A model generated the notes under the pieces. It did no database searches, was not told the origin of the DNA, and saw only the letters and a list, made by a program, of their open reading frames with translations. From Tangfeifania diversioriginum (GTDB lineage: Bacteria; Bacteroidota; Bacteroidia; Bacteroidales; Prolixibacteraceae), in assembly GCF_900141875.1 (NCBI RefSeq), contig NZ_FQZE01000026.1, positions 1 to 64,000 on the forward strand: a stretch of DNA of 64,000 nt, in the 5' to 3' direction. Each line of letters begins with the position of its first letter. Within the stretch, counting starts at the first letter, position 1. This document shows, piece after piece, positions 17,450 to 25,974 of the stretch. Made by a program: the position numbers and the translations under genes.

Positions 17450-17824
17450 ATGAGTTTACAGGTTACCGGAAAAATACAACAGATACTGAAACCCGAATCG
17501 GGTGTTAGCCGTGCAGGCAAAGAGTGGAAAAAACAAGAGTTTGTAATTGAAACCGAAGAGCAGTTTCCCCGCAAAGTCTGCTTTACGCTTTTTGGCGATA
17601 AATCATCGTTGCTTGATGGTTTTTCAGAGGGCGACGAAGTAGATGTTTCTTTTAACCTCGAGTCGAGGGAGTTTAACGGCAAATGGTACCATAACATAAA
17701 TGCCTGGAAATTAGACAAAAAACAGGGTGAGGGAAGTTTGCCCGAACCACCGCCTGAATTCAGGCCTGAAGATATTCCGCCGGAACCGGCTGATGATTCA
17801 GACTCCAGTGATTTACCTTTTTAA
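17450..17824 (+). CDS. DUF3127 domain protein (OB-like, SSB-related fold)
   Basis: 124 residues. Begins with 'VTGKIQQILKPESGVSRAGKEW' style strand pattern (residues 4-25) typical of DUF3127, a small Bacteroidota family with an OB-like fold reminiscent of single-strand DNA-binding proteins. The C-terminus is Pro/Glu/Asp-rich and ends in 'DSDSSDLPF', very like the acidic DxPF tip by which SSB proteins recruit partners. Function not established; a nucleic-acid role is inference. Lies alone between a terminator and the SGNH hydrolase promoter. Confidence 0.88.
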   Translation: MSLQVTGKIQQILKPESGVSRAGKEWKKQEFVIETEEQFPRKVCFTLFGDKSSLLDGFSEGDEVDVSFNLESREFNGKWYHNINAWKLDKKQGEGSLPEPPPEFRPEDIPPEPADDSDSSDLPF

Positions 17825-17888
17825 TGGTTGATTATTGTTCAGCTTAAATTCAGTTGAATTGTTTGTGGGTTAAATGTGCTTTTATTCT

Positions 17889-17896
17889 TACTTTTG
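17889..17896 (+). promoter_or_regulatory. Promoter -7 box for the SGNH hydrolase gene
   Basis: TACTTTTG at 17889-17896. A TTTG at 17862-17865 is 23 nt upstream, slightly too far. The expected start near 17902 gives a ~19-nt leader to ATG 17921 and argues against the longer frame that begins at 17876. Confidence 0.5.
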
Positions 17897-17920
17897 TTTT
17901 TGCAAACAAAAACAATTCAA

Positions 17921-18679
17921 ATGAACCTTTCTAGAAGAAAATTTTTCGCCAGGTCAGCTGCAGGAGCTGCAGCGCTGGCAAGTATTCCCTCAATAGTTAG
18001 TGCAAGTATAGCACCTGCCAAAAGCAGTGGCAACTATTCAATGTTTAGCAGGGCTGATACCGTGCTTTTTCAGGGCGATTCCATTACCGATGCCGGAAGA
18101 GAAAAAACAAAAGAACTGCCCAATAATCCGGCTTCTTTTGGCTCGGGGTATGCATTCTTGGCTGCATCAGCTTTATTGAATGCATTACCGGAAAAAAATC
18201 TTACCATTTATAATCGGGGAATCAGCGGGAATAAAGTTTATCAGCTGGACGAACGCTGGAAAAAAGATTGCCTGGATCTGAACCCTGACATTTTAAGTAT
18301 TTTAATAGGAGTGAACGATTACTGGCACAAACGAGACGGCCATTACGACGGTACAGTTGAAATTTATGAAAAGGATTACCGCGAATTGCTGAAACGAACC
18401 AAAGATAATTTACCCAACGTAGAACTTGTTATTTGCGAACCATATTACGTGCTCAATACATCGGTTGTTGATGAAACCTGGGTAGCGCCCATGAAAAAAT
18501 ACCAGGCTGTTGCCAAAAAACTGGCTGATGAATTCAACACTATTTGGGTGCCTTTTCAAAAGGTTTTCGACGAAGCAGTGAAACACGCACCTGCAACTTA
18601 CTGGACTGGCGACGGGGTTCATCCTGCTATGCCCGGAGCCCAGCTTATGGCCGAAGCCTGGTTGCGAGCCGTGGAATAA
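17921..18679 (+). CDS. Secreted SGNH/GDSL-family esterase with Tat-like signal
   Basis: 252 residues. The N-terminus 'NLSRRKFFARSAAGAAALAS' contains twin arginines before a hydrophobic stretch, a Tat-type signal. SGNH blocks: 'FQGDSITDAG' near residue 49 (nucleophile Ser), 'NRGISGN' near 98 (Gly), 'IGVNDYW' near 129 (Asn) and 'DGVHPAMPG' near 232 (Asp/His). Such enzymes remove acyl or acetyl groups from lipids or glycans. The substrate is unknown; no sugar-utilisation genes are adjacent. Start 17921 rather than 17876 because the promoter box falls between them. Confidence 0.92.
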   Translation: MNLSRRKFFARSAAGAAALASIPSIVSASIAPAKSSGNYSMFSRADTVLFQGDSITDAGREKTKELPNNPASFGSGYAFLAASALLNALPEKNLTIYNRGISGNKVYQLDERWKKDCLDLNPDILSILIGVNDYWHKRDGHYDGTVEIYEKDYRELLKRTKDNLPNVELVICEPYYVLNTSVVDETWVAPMKKYQAVAKKLADEFNTIWVPFQKVFDEAVKHAPATYWTGDGVHPAMPGAQLMAEAWLRAVE

Positions 18680-18704
18680 ATTCTTATTAAGTTTCCACCC
18701 GGAA

Positions 18705-18908
18705 AATATCTGGTGACAGGAATTTATACCACGATTATTAATTTTGTGATGAAAAAAAAATGGTGAATTAAAAAGGGAATCCGGTGCAAAACCGGAGCTG
18801 TACCCGCAGCTGTAATTTTTCAAAACTGGCAGCATTTTTTGCCACTGTCCCGATTTATCGGGACGGGAAGGCGCTGCCAATAGAAAATAAGCCAGAAGAC
18901 CTGCCATT
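18705..18908 (+). promoter_or_regulatory. Cobalamin (adenosylcobalamin) riboswitch
   Basis: The leader carries the conserved core of the cobalamin riboswitch: 'gggaatccggtgcaaaacc' at about 18775-18793, 'ggagctgtacccgcagctgt' at 18794-18813, 'gccactg' at 18841-18847, 'gggaaggcgctgcc' at 18865-18878 and 'aagccagaagacctgcc' at 18888-18904. These match the B12-box and P3-P6 regions. Boundaries are approximate, and the 5' P1 strand is put near 'ctggtgacagg' (18710-18720). It precedes a surface protein, a TonB-dependent receptor and a BtuG-like lipoprotein, so it should repress B12 uptake when cobalamin is plentiful. Confidence 0.95.
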
Positions 18909-18961
18909 TTTTATAATGCTTTCGGGAATAAAAGCGACGGTTTAAACACCTGAAGTTTTAT

Positions 18962-18989
18962 TTCCCCGTTTTACTAAAACAAAGGGGAA
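18962..18989 (+). promoter_or_regulatory. Hairpin covering the start region (riboswitch expression platform)
   Basis: ttcccc (18962-18967) pairs with ggggaa (18984-18989) and gttttt-like gtttt (18968-18972) with aaaac (18976-18980), around a 3-base loop and a 3-A bulge. The 3' arm includes the purine-rich gggga and the A of the ATG at 18989. This looks like a translation-blocking hairpin controlled by the riboswitch. No T tract follows, so termination is unlikely. Confidence 0.6.
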
Positions 18990-21328
18990 TGAATAAATTA
19001 CTACTACTTTTCGTATGGGGGGCTTTCCCTTTTTGGGGGCTCTCACAAACCAACGGTTTTGAAGTCTGGGATTACAAACCGGCTCCCGGCCAGCACATTA
19101 ATATCAGTTCGCTGGGAACACCAGCCGCTGCTGAGCAAATGGCTGCCAACCCCGACAAACTTGTTTCTCTCGGTAGTTTTGGAGGTTACGTAATACTTAA
19201 ATTCAACGAGGCCTGCCTGAATGATCAGGAAAATCCGTATGGAGTTGATTTTACTGTGTTCGGGAATGCCTTTTCCGGTTCTTCTGAACCCGGAGTGGTT
19301 TGGGTAATGCAGGATGAAAACAGCAATGGAAAACCTGACGACACCTGGTTTGAAATTGCCGGTAGCCAGCATTTTTATTCCCAATCCATTCAAAATTCAT
19401 CGGTTACCTATTTTAAAACTGAAACGAGAGATGTTTTCTGGAAAAATAATTCAGGTGAGAGCGGATGGATTTTTGCAAACAATTTTAACCTTCAGGAATA
19501 TTATCCGGCAAATGATTTTTTCCCCGGCTACCCTCCGGATTCGGTGACTTTTGAAGGAACAATGTTGTATCCGTTTATCGACAGTTTGCAGCAGGTAATT
19601 AAAACGGAAGCATTGGCTTTCGGTTATGCTGATAACCGTCCACGGGTAAAAGGAATCGATATGACAGTGCCCGATAATCCGTACACAACTGAAATTGAAG
19701 GCGCTGGAGGTGATCCTATTGACATTTCATGGGCCGTTGAGGAAAATGGAAATTACGTGCATCTCGATTCAATTCATTTTGTAAAGATTGTTACAGGAAC
19801 TTTGGCTAATACCAGCCATTTGGGCGAAATTTCCACCGATGTTTCATGGTTTGCCGATGTGGCACCAGCTCCGGAAATTAGTGGGAAGGAGAACATGTTG
19901 GTTGTTTTCCCAACCTCCAAGAAACTGGTTGCTGGTGATTCATCATTGCTTGAAGCAGTTTATTTTGAGCAGGGCAGAAAAAAAAGAACTGACATTTCCT
20001 TTTCCTCACAGGATGAGTTGGTAGCAACGGTAGATAATTCGGGAAAATTAACGGCACAAAGTACAGGCGAAACTCAAATTTCCATTTCTGCAAAAGCTGA
20101 AGTTCAGCAAATTAATATTATGGTGGTTGAGCCTGATTCCATTCAAATTCTTACTGATTTTTCAGCTCTTTATCCGGGTGATTCGGTTCGGCTGGAAGCC
20201 ACTGTTTACGACAATGAAAATGAAAAATTAAATATCCCGGTGCATTTTTCTTCGTCCCGTCCTGGTTTGGGACAAGTCGTTCAACAAAATGGAAGTTACT
20301 GGCTCAAAGCCATTCAACCCGGAATATTGAATGTGGTATGCAACGTGGAAGGATTCGATTTGCAGGCAGAGAAAAATGTGGAAGTGCTTTCAGAAAATGA
20401 AAAGATTAAACTGTATTTCAGCCTGAAAAATGAAGATGAAAATTTGTTCCCCTTTCAATGGATTGAGGTTGGGGAGGTTGATTTAATGCAAGTTGTTGAA
20501 AACCCGCAGCTCAATTATTCAGGTCTTAACAGGTTGACCCTGGCCCACGCAATGGTGGCCGGTTTATCAAAAGTGGAAGTTGATTTTAAGTTCAGAGACG
20601 ACGAAGCCTCCGGGGGAAAGCTGTATTTGTATTCAGTGGAAACCGAGGGGATTTATTCGTATGGCTGGGGAGGAAAAACAGAGCCCGAAAGTTTTGCCAG
20701 GGGATGGATTGCCCGCCTCAACGGGAACCCGTTTTTGAACAGTTTCAATGAAATTGAAATTTCGGATGGCGATACGCTCGATTTGTACCATGTGTCAACT
20801 ATTACACAACCCTGGAACTATTCCAGGTTGCTTACAAATAAAGATTCCGCAAAAAGGAACGAAGAAGTTGAAATCCTGCTCGAACAAACCACCTGTAATT
20901 TTTTTGACGGAGAAATCACTGAATCCGGCTTTGCTCCTTTAAAAAATGTGCAGGTTTCTGCAGATGACATCTATTTTACCGACGAAAGCGGAAAGGTTGT
21001 TTTTATCATTGACACTGAGCCACCGATAACTGTTTCATCGGGCAATAACGCAGTATTTATTGCAAAAAAAACAATCACGGGAATTCATGAAATTTCTCAA
21101 TTAATTCAGGTTTATCCCAACCCGGTTGAAAATGAACTCACAATTGGAGGAACTGTAATTTCCAAATCTAAAATTGTGCTGTTTTCGTCAACTGGCCAGT
21201 TACTCTTCAATAAAGAAATTTTTACGTTCCCGGCAAAAGTAGATTTCTCTTCATTTCAACCCGGAATTTATTACCTGGTTGTCACCCACCGGCAAGGAAC
21301 AGAAACCTGTAAAATCATAAAAAAATGA
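18989..21328 (+). CDS. T9SS-exported surface protein of the B12 locus, with Ig-like and transcobalamin-like (DUF4430-like) segments
   Basis: 779 residues with a signal peptide (1-20, ending 'GLSQ'). Domain order: an N-terminal domain found in Bacteroidota 'cell surface proteins' (~21-295, with 'GFGGYVILKFNEA'-like beta segments and 'DENSNGKPDDTWFEIAGS'); two BIG2/Ig-like modules (~300-470); a segment (~475-605) with 'GWIARLNGNPF' and 'EIEISDGDTLDLYHV', which recalls the DUF4430 transcobalamin C-terminal fold; a short beta module (~640-690); and a type A T9SS sorting domain ('VYPNPVENELTIGG' from ~708 to the end). First gene under the cobalamin riboswitch, overlapping the receptor gene by 4 bases. 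A role in B12 capture at the cell surface is inferred from context. Confidence 0.88.
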   Translation: MNKLLLLFVWGAFPFWGLSQTNGFEVWDYKPAPGQHINISSLGTPAAAEQMAANPDKLVSLGSFGGYVILKFNEACLNDQENPYGVDFTVFGNAFSGSSEPGVVWVMQDENSNGKPDDTWFEIAGSQHFYSQSIQNSSVTYFKTETRDVFWKNNSGESGWIFANNFNLQEYYPANDFFPGYPPDSVTFEGTMLYPFIDSLQQVIKTEALAFGYADNRPRVKGIDMTVPDNPYTTEIEGAGGDPIDISWAVEENGNYVHLDSIHFVKIVTGTLANTSHLGEISTDVSWFADVAPAPEISGKENMLVVFPTSKKLVAGDSSLLEAVYFEQGRKKRTDISFSSQDELVATVDNSGKLTAQSTGETQISISAKAEVQQINIMVVEPDSIQILTDFSALYPGDSVRLEATVYDNENEKLNIPVHFSSSRPGLGQVVQQNGSYWLKAIQPGILNVVCNVEGFDLQAEKNVEVLSENEKIKLYFSLKNEDENLFPFQWIEVGEVDLMQVVENPQLNYSGLNRLTLAHAMVAGLSKVEVDFKFRDDEASGGKLYLYSVETEGIYSYGWGGKTEPESFARGWIARLNGNPFLNSFNEIEISDGDTLDLYHVSTITQPWNYSRLLTNKDSAKRNEEVEILLEQTTCNFFDGEITESGFAPLKNVQVSADDIYFTDESGKVVFIIDTEPPITVSSGNNAVFIAKKTITGIHEISQLIQVYPNPVENELTIGGTVISKSKIVLFSSTGQLLFNKEIFTFPAKVDFSSFQPGIYYLVVTHRQGTETCKIIKK

Positions 21329-23286
21329 ACCCACTAAAAAGTTTTTTGCTGGTGTTGTTTCTGTTGTCTTTTCATTTAATGCAAGCGCAAAACCTTTCTG
21401 ATACTGTTCATATTGAAGAAGTACAAGTGCTCGCCAAAAAGAAAATTGAAGAGGCCGGGTTGAAAATTACCCGCCCCGATTCTTTAGCCATGGCGTCATC
21501 AGTAACCGCAGATCTTTCTGAACTGATTTCAGGTTTTTCGCCCGTTTTTATAAAATCGTACGGACAGGGTTCTTCGGCAACAGCCAGTTTCAGGGGAACT
21601 GCGGCCACGCACACACAAATATTGTGGAATGGCATGAATTTAAATTCCCCGATGCGCGGGCTGGCCGACTTATCGTTATTGCCGGTATTTTTTACCGATA
21701 ATTTGTACTTGCTTCATGGCGGAAGTTCGCTCTCAGAGGGTAGCGGCGGGCTGGGAGGGAGCATTCACCTCGAAAATAATCCCGACTGGTCAACGCGATT
21801 TAGCGTGTCGGGTTTAGCAGAACTGGCTTCTTTTCAAACCCGGAAAACTTTTTTTAAGTTGATGGCGGGCACAGAAAATTTTAAATCGAACACCCGGCTT
21901 TTTTACGAAGCATCGGAAAATGATTTTTCTTTTTTCAATTCGGGGGTAATTCCGCATCGAAAAGATACGCTTGAAAATGCAGATTTCCGGAAGACCGGAG
22001 TTTTGCAGGAATTTTATTTGCGTAGTAATGAGAACGAAATTTTTTCATTGCGTTTTTGGTATCAGGAAAGCCACCGGAATTTGCCGCAACTGATGTCATA
22101 CGAAGGAAGCACCCGCGATGAATTTCAAAACGACCAGCAGCTGCGGGCGCAGCTGGAATGGAAAAAATACAGTGATGGTTGGAATACGCGCATTTTTAGC
22201 GGAGTGAGTTCAAATCGTCTTGAATATTTCCGTGCCACGCCACAGTTTAATTTTGTGAATGAAAATTCGGAAAGCAGGGAAACCAGTTTTCTGAACCACT
22301 TTCGCTTTTTCAAAAGAATGAATGAAGTTGTATTTGCCACCCTGAGTTTTGATGCCAATCTGCACCGGGTGAAAACCAGCAATTTGCTTGATGAAAGCGG
22401 GTACCTGAAAAACCGGTTTGAAACTAGTCTGCTCATGAAGGCCAACTTTAAATCATCCGACAGTTTTGCTGCCTTTCTGTTGCTTCGCTCCGAGTCGTTC
22501 GATAAAAGCATTGTCCCGTTCATTCCGGCTGCCGGATTGGAGTGGCAGCCATTCGCCCGTTTCCCGGTTGTTCTGCTATCGAATATTGCCCGAAATTACC
22601 ACAAACCCACCCTGAATGATTTGTACTGGATTCCGGGGGGAAACCCAGATTTGCAACCGGAAGACGGTTTTACGGGCGATGTTTCTTTGTCGGGCGACTT
22701 TCAGTTGGGCAAAATGACATTTAAAAATGAAGTTACCGGATTTGCGTCGAAAATTGAAAACTGGATTTCATGGCAGCCTGCTTCCAGCGGTGCCTGGTAC
22801 TGGGAAGCGCAAAATGTGAAAAACGTTTTTTCGCGCGGAATTGAATATTCTTTTTCTGCTGAATACGACTGGAAAAGTTTCCGGTTCCGGACCAGTGGCA
22901 ATTATTCTTTTACCCGGACATCAAACCTCGATGCTGTGAGTTCAGTCGATCAGTCGCGTGGTAAACAGTTGATTTACATTCCCAAACACAAAGGGAATTT
23001 CCATTTCAACACCTCCTGGAAAAAGTTTGCGATTAACTATTCTTTAAATTATGTGGGCAAACGGTTTACCAAATCAAGTAACCAGGAATCGGAATTCGAA
23101 CGTGTTTTAAATCCGTACTGGCTGAATAAAATTGCCATTGGCAGAAAATCCGACTTTGGTAACTATGCTGTGAATTTGAAATTTACGGTTGAAAATTTAC
23201 TTGACGAAAATTACCAGAGTATTTTATGGCGCCCCATGCCCGGGCGTTTTTACCGTTTTTCGGTAGCAATAAATTACAAAAACTGA
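21325..23286 (+). CDS. btuB: TonB-dependent outer-membrane receptor, probable cobalamin transporter (BtuB-like)
   Basis: 653 residues. Signal peptide to about residue 22 ('FHLMQAQ'), a short acidic TonB-box-like 'DTVHIEEVQVLAKK' (~26-39), plug domain (~50-150: 'SYGQGSSATASFRGTAATH', 'LLHGGSSLSEGSGGLGGSI') and a 22-strand barrel ending in 'FYRFSVAINYKN' with the expected aromatic C-terminal strand. No CarboxypepD_reg extension, unlike SusC. Position between the riboswitch-led surface protein and a BtuG-like lipoprotein supports B12 as substrate. ATGA overlap with the upstream gene implies translational coupling. Confidence 0.92.
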   Translation: MNPLKSFLLVLFLLSFHLMQAQNLSDTVHIEEVQVLAKKKIEEAGLKITRPDSLAMASSVTADLSELISGFSPVFIKSYGQGSSATASFRGTAATHTQILWNGMNLNSPMRGLADLSLLPVFFTDNLYLLHGGSSLSEGSGGLGGSIHLENNPDWSTRFSVSGLAELASFQTRKTFFKLMAGTENFKSNTRLFYEASENDFSFFNSGVIPHRKDTLENADFRKTGVLQEFYLRSNENEIFSLRFWYQESHRNLPQLMSYEGSTRDEFQNDQQLRAQLEWKKYSDGWNTRIFSGVSSNRLEYFRATPQFNFVNENSESRETSFLNHFRFFKRMNEVVFATLSFDANLHRVKTSNLLDESGYLKNRFETSLLMKANFKSSDSFAAFLLLRSESFDKSIVPFIPAAGLEWQPFARFPVVLLSNIARNYHKPTLNDLYWIPGGNPDLQPEDGFTGDVSLSGDFQLGKMTFKNEVTGFASKIENWISWQPASSGAWYWEAQNVKNVFSRGIEYSFSAEYDWKSFRFRTSGNYSFTRTSNLDAVSSVDQSRGKQLIYIPKHKGNFHFNTSWKKFAINYSLNYVGKRFTKSSNQESEFERVLNPYWLNKIAIGRKSDFGNYAVNLKFTVENLLDENYQSILWRPMPGRFYRFSVAINYKN

Positions 23287-23288
23287 CC

Positions 23289-24329
23289 ATGAAGAAATTA
23301 TTCAAAATAACATTTTTGGTTTTGCTAATTGCAGGGTGTTCGGAAGAACCTGTAGAAACAGTATTTTTTGACCTGGATACAAATAATGGTGTTTTTATTG
23401 CGAGCGAAGGAAATTTCATGTACGGAAATGCTGCGCTTTCATTTTATAACACCCAAAAGAAAACCGTTACCAATCAGCTTTTTTATGCCCGGAACAATGC
23501 TCCGCTGGGCGATGTGGTGCAATCGCTCGCGCAATTTGGTGATTCATTATTTATTGTGGTAAACAACTCGGGGAAAATTTATGTGGCAGACTCTGAAACT
23601 GTTGAGTACAAGGGTACCATTACCGGTTTAACTTCGCCGCGTCACATTCATTTCGTTTCGGAAGAAAAGGCCTATATTTCTGATCTTTACGCCAGCTCAA
23701 TAACAATTTTTAATCCTGCCACACTTGATGTTACCGGTAAAATTGAGATCGGCAATCATCATTCGGAACAGATGGTCCAGGTGGGTAAATATGTGTTTGT
23801 TTCTTCCTGGGCAAACGATGAGTATATTTTGATTATCGATACTGAAAACGATGAATTAACCCAGAAAATTAAAGTGCCATTTCAGCCCAAAGATTTGGCA
23901 GTGGACAAAAATGAAAAGGTTTGGGTACTTTCGGAAGGGACTTACGAAAATACAAGCGAAAAAGAACTTTTGCCGGCGTTAACCCGCATCGATCCGGAAA
24001 CCTTTACGGTTGAACAGATTTACCGGTTCCCGGCACAATCTCAGCCGGCATCACTTGAAATGAATGCTTCAAAAGATACTCTTTATTATATTTTGAGTGG
24101 TATTAACAAAATGGCTGTTGACCAAAGGTATTTGCCCGATTCCGTTTTTATACCGGCTGGGAGCAGATTGTTTTATAACCTGGCCGTTGATCCTTCTGCT
24201 AATGAAATTTATGTAGCCGATGCCATCGATTATGCGCAGGATGCCATTATTTACCGATATTCGCAATCGGGAGAATTGAAAGATTCATTTAAGGTGGGGA
24301 TTAATCCTTCCTATTTTTTATTCAAGTGA
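23289..24329 (+). CDS. btuG: Surface beta-propeller lipoprotein, BtuG-like cobalamin-binding protein
   Basis: 346 residues. Lipobox 'LIAGC' at Cys17, then repeated WD/YVTN-like blades ('VFIASEGNFMYGNAALSFYN', 'KIYVADSETVEYKGTITGL', 'AYISDLYASSITIFNPATL', 'IYVADAIDYAQDAII'), fitting a seven-bladed YncE/DUF5074 propeller. BtuG proteins of Bacteroides are lipoproteins of this fold that bind B12 tightly and cap BtuB. Adjacent to the receptor (2-bp gap) under a cobalamin riboswitch, so the assignment is strong by context. Start 23289 is set by the signal peptide; a longer frame from 23226 lies inside btuB. No btuCDF genes follow. Confidence 0.85.
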   Translation: MKKLFKITFLVLLIAGCSEEPVETVFFDLDTNNGVFIASEGNFMYGNAALSFYNTQKKTVTNQLFYARNNAPLGDVVQSLAQFGDSLFIVVNNSGKIYVADSETVEYKGTITGLTSPRHIHFVSEEKAYISDLYASSITIFNPATLDVTGKIEIGNHHSEQMVQVGKYVFVSSWANDEYILIIDTENDELTQKIKVPFQPKDLAVDKNEKVWVLSEGTYENTSEKELLPALTRIDPETFTVEQIYRFPAQSQPASLEMNASKDTLYYILSGINKMAVDQRYLPDSVFIPAGSRLFYNLAVDPSANEIYVADAIDYAQDAIIYRYSQSGELKDSFKVGINPSYFLFK

Positions 24330-24333
24330 AAAA

Positions 24334-24798
24334 TTAGTCACCGTTTTTCCTGCGATCCCTGAATTTCTTTATCATGTGAATCCTGAATTCATTTTCAGCC
24401 TTGTAAAGTGTAAGCACTTTACCGGGAGATAAAATTTGGAGGAATTTCTCGTTGTAGTCAACTAACAGATTGGCTTCCTGCTGCAGACTTCCTGCAAAAT
24501 CACGTGTGAGTTGTTTTATTGCCCTGTCCGACATCGATTCTTCAGCTTCACGAACCTTTTCTTCAAGATTGCGCCGGTGTTTTTGCGCTTCCCATCTCTC
24601 TTTTTCAAGCTGGTTATACACCGGCCAGAATTTCTGTGCTTCTTCTGGTGTGAGCTCTAACCGGGAGGTGAGAAATGAAATTTTTTCAGCACGGAATTTT
24701 TCCCATCTGTTTTCGTGTTTTTTATCGTTTTCCTGGGCTTTTAGTGCCGATGTGGCTGTAACAACCAAAATAATTGTAAAAGCTATTATTCGTTTCAT
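24334..24798 (-). CDS. Periplasmic Spy/CpxP-like helical protein of the ECF operon
   Basis: 154 residues. Signal peptide (1-21, 'ATSALKAQ'), then a highly charged, helical mature protein with 'LTSRLELTPEEAQKFWPVYNQL' style motif (residues 43-64), the pattern common to Spy/CpxP-like proteins that sit next to ECF sigma genes in Bacteroidota. Probably senses or buffers misfolded envelope protein. Last gene of the sigma/anti-sigma operon, 4 bp after the anti-sigma-like gene. Its exact function is inferred from position. Confidence 0.8.
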   Translation of the reverse strand: MKRIIAFTIILVVTATSALKAQENDKKHENRWEKFRAEKISFLTSRLELTPEEAQKFWPVYNQLEKERWEAQKHRRNLEEKVREAEESMSDRAIKQLTRDFAGSLQQEANLLVDYNEKFLQILSPGKVLTLYKAENEFRIHMIKKFRDRRKNGD

Positions 24799-24802
24799 CT
24801 TA

Positions 24803-25267
24803 TTATTCGTTAGCAGTTTCTAAGTAAATTTCGTATTCCGAAAAATTGGAACTCACGTAGCTCATCAATTCTTCGTCGTTAAAATCATTTATTTCTTCAT
24901 CAGAAGATTCAGAAAGTAAGGCAAAAAATGAATTTTCATCAATTTTCTCGAGTATGGAAAGGTAGGTGTCCTCTTCGGTAGTAGTTGTTTCAATAGCAGA
25001 ATTATTTTTGGCCATGTAGCTGGGCAAAAACGATTTAAGTGGCCAGAAAACAAGTAAAAATACCAGTATAAAACTGGCTGCCAGCCCAATGGCTGGTTTG
25101 AGCAGCCTGATTATTCGGCTTTTGGGGTTTGGAAGAGCCTGTTTTTCTGTTTCCAGCCTGGTGTGAAGCCGGCTGGAAAAATCTTCGAAATAATTGTCGG
25201 GAACACGAAACGGGTGTTCCTTTTTTATTTCAGATAATTTTGGTGCATCATTTTTTAGCTCGCTCAT
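24803..25267 (-). CDS. Single-pass membrane protein, putative anti-sigma factor
   Basis: 154 residues: cytoplasmic N-terminus (1-58) with 'HPFRVPDNYFEDFSSRL' (19-35), one membrane helix ('AIGLAASFILVFLLVFWPL', ~59-77) and an acidic C-terminal region outside ('SDEEINDFNDEELMSYV'). The 'PxxYFxxF' motif before a helix is common in Bacteroidota proteins encoded after ECF sigma genes. Anti-sigma function is inferred from order and topology; no zinc HxxxCxxC motif is present. Lies 54 bp downstream of the sigma gene. Confidence 0.8.
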   Translation of the reverse strand: MSELKNDAPKLSEIKKEHPFRVPDNYFEDFSSRLHTRLETEKQALPNPKSRIIRLLKPAIGLAASFILVFLLVFWPLKSFLPSYMAKNNSAIETTTTEEDTYLSILEKIDENSFFALLSESSDEEINDFNDEELMSYVSSNFSEYEIYLETANE

Positions 25268-25321
25268 TTCTTCCGTTTTGTTTTATTTGACTTTCCTTTC
25301 AGTAAATAGTTTAAAATCATT

Positions 25322-25870
25322 TTAATCAGTATTTCTTAAATATTCTTCAATTTTTTTGGCCGCATGGTGGTACGAAGCTTTGAGGGCTCCCACCGATGTA
25401 TCCAGAATTTGAGACATTTCCTCGTATTTTATTTCATCAAAATATTTCATGTTAAAGACCAACCGTTGTTTGTCGGGCAATAATAAAATAGCTTCCTGGA
25501 GTTTCATCTGAATTTTGTCACCTTCAAAATAGGGATCAGAAATTAAGTTGTCCCGTAAATAGTCGGTGGCATCGTTTAGCGGCAGCATTGTTCTGCGTTT
25601 TTTTGAATTAATAAACGTGATGGTTTCGTTGGTGGCTATGCGGTAAAGCCAGGTAAAAAGGCTCGATTCTTCCCTGAAATTTTCGATGCTTTTCCAGACT
25701 TTTATAAATGTATTTTGAAGAATGTCGTCGGTATCGTCGTGGTTCAGAACCATTTTCCGGATGTGCCAGTACAATCGTTCCTGGTATTTTTTTACCAGTT
25801 TATGAAATGCAAGATCACGTTGATTGTCATCTTTCAGTTCGGCAATGAGTGCACTGTCTTCACTTTTCAT
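25322..25870 (-). CDS. ECF-family RNA polymerase sigma factor
   Basis: 182 residues. Sigma-70 region 2 spans about 25-90 ('YQERLYWHIRKMVLNHDDTDD', with the core 'DDILQNTFIKVWKSIENF'), and region 4 about 120-178 ('PDKQRLVFNMKYFDEIKYEE', 'LDTSVGALKASYHHAAKKI'). Size and domains are those of ECF sigma factors. It directs polymerase to its own regulon, probably an envelope-stress one, and is held by the membrane protein encoded next. Three genes on the minus strand form the unit. I saw no clear TAnnTTTG box upstream, so it may be autoregulated. Confidence 0.93.
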   Translation of the reverse strand: MKSEDSALIAELKDDNQRDLAFHKLVKKYQERLYWHIRKMVLNHDDTDDILQNTFIKVWKSIENFREESSLFTWLYRIATNETITFINSKKRRTMLPLNDATDYLRDNLISDPYFEGDKIQMKLQEAILLLPDKQRLVFNMKYFDEIKYEEMSQILDTSVGALKASYHHAAKKIEEYLRNTD

Positions 25871-25974
25871 TCAAAAAAATTACAGTAAGTTATTTGTTCC
25901 AACCAGAAAACAATTTTGAAAAATTAATGGTTTTGCTTTGTATGACCAAAAATTAGTGGAAAGGTTTAAGCAAC

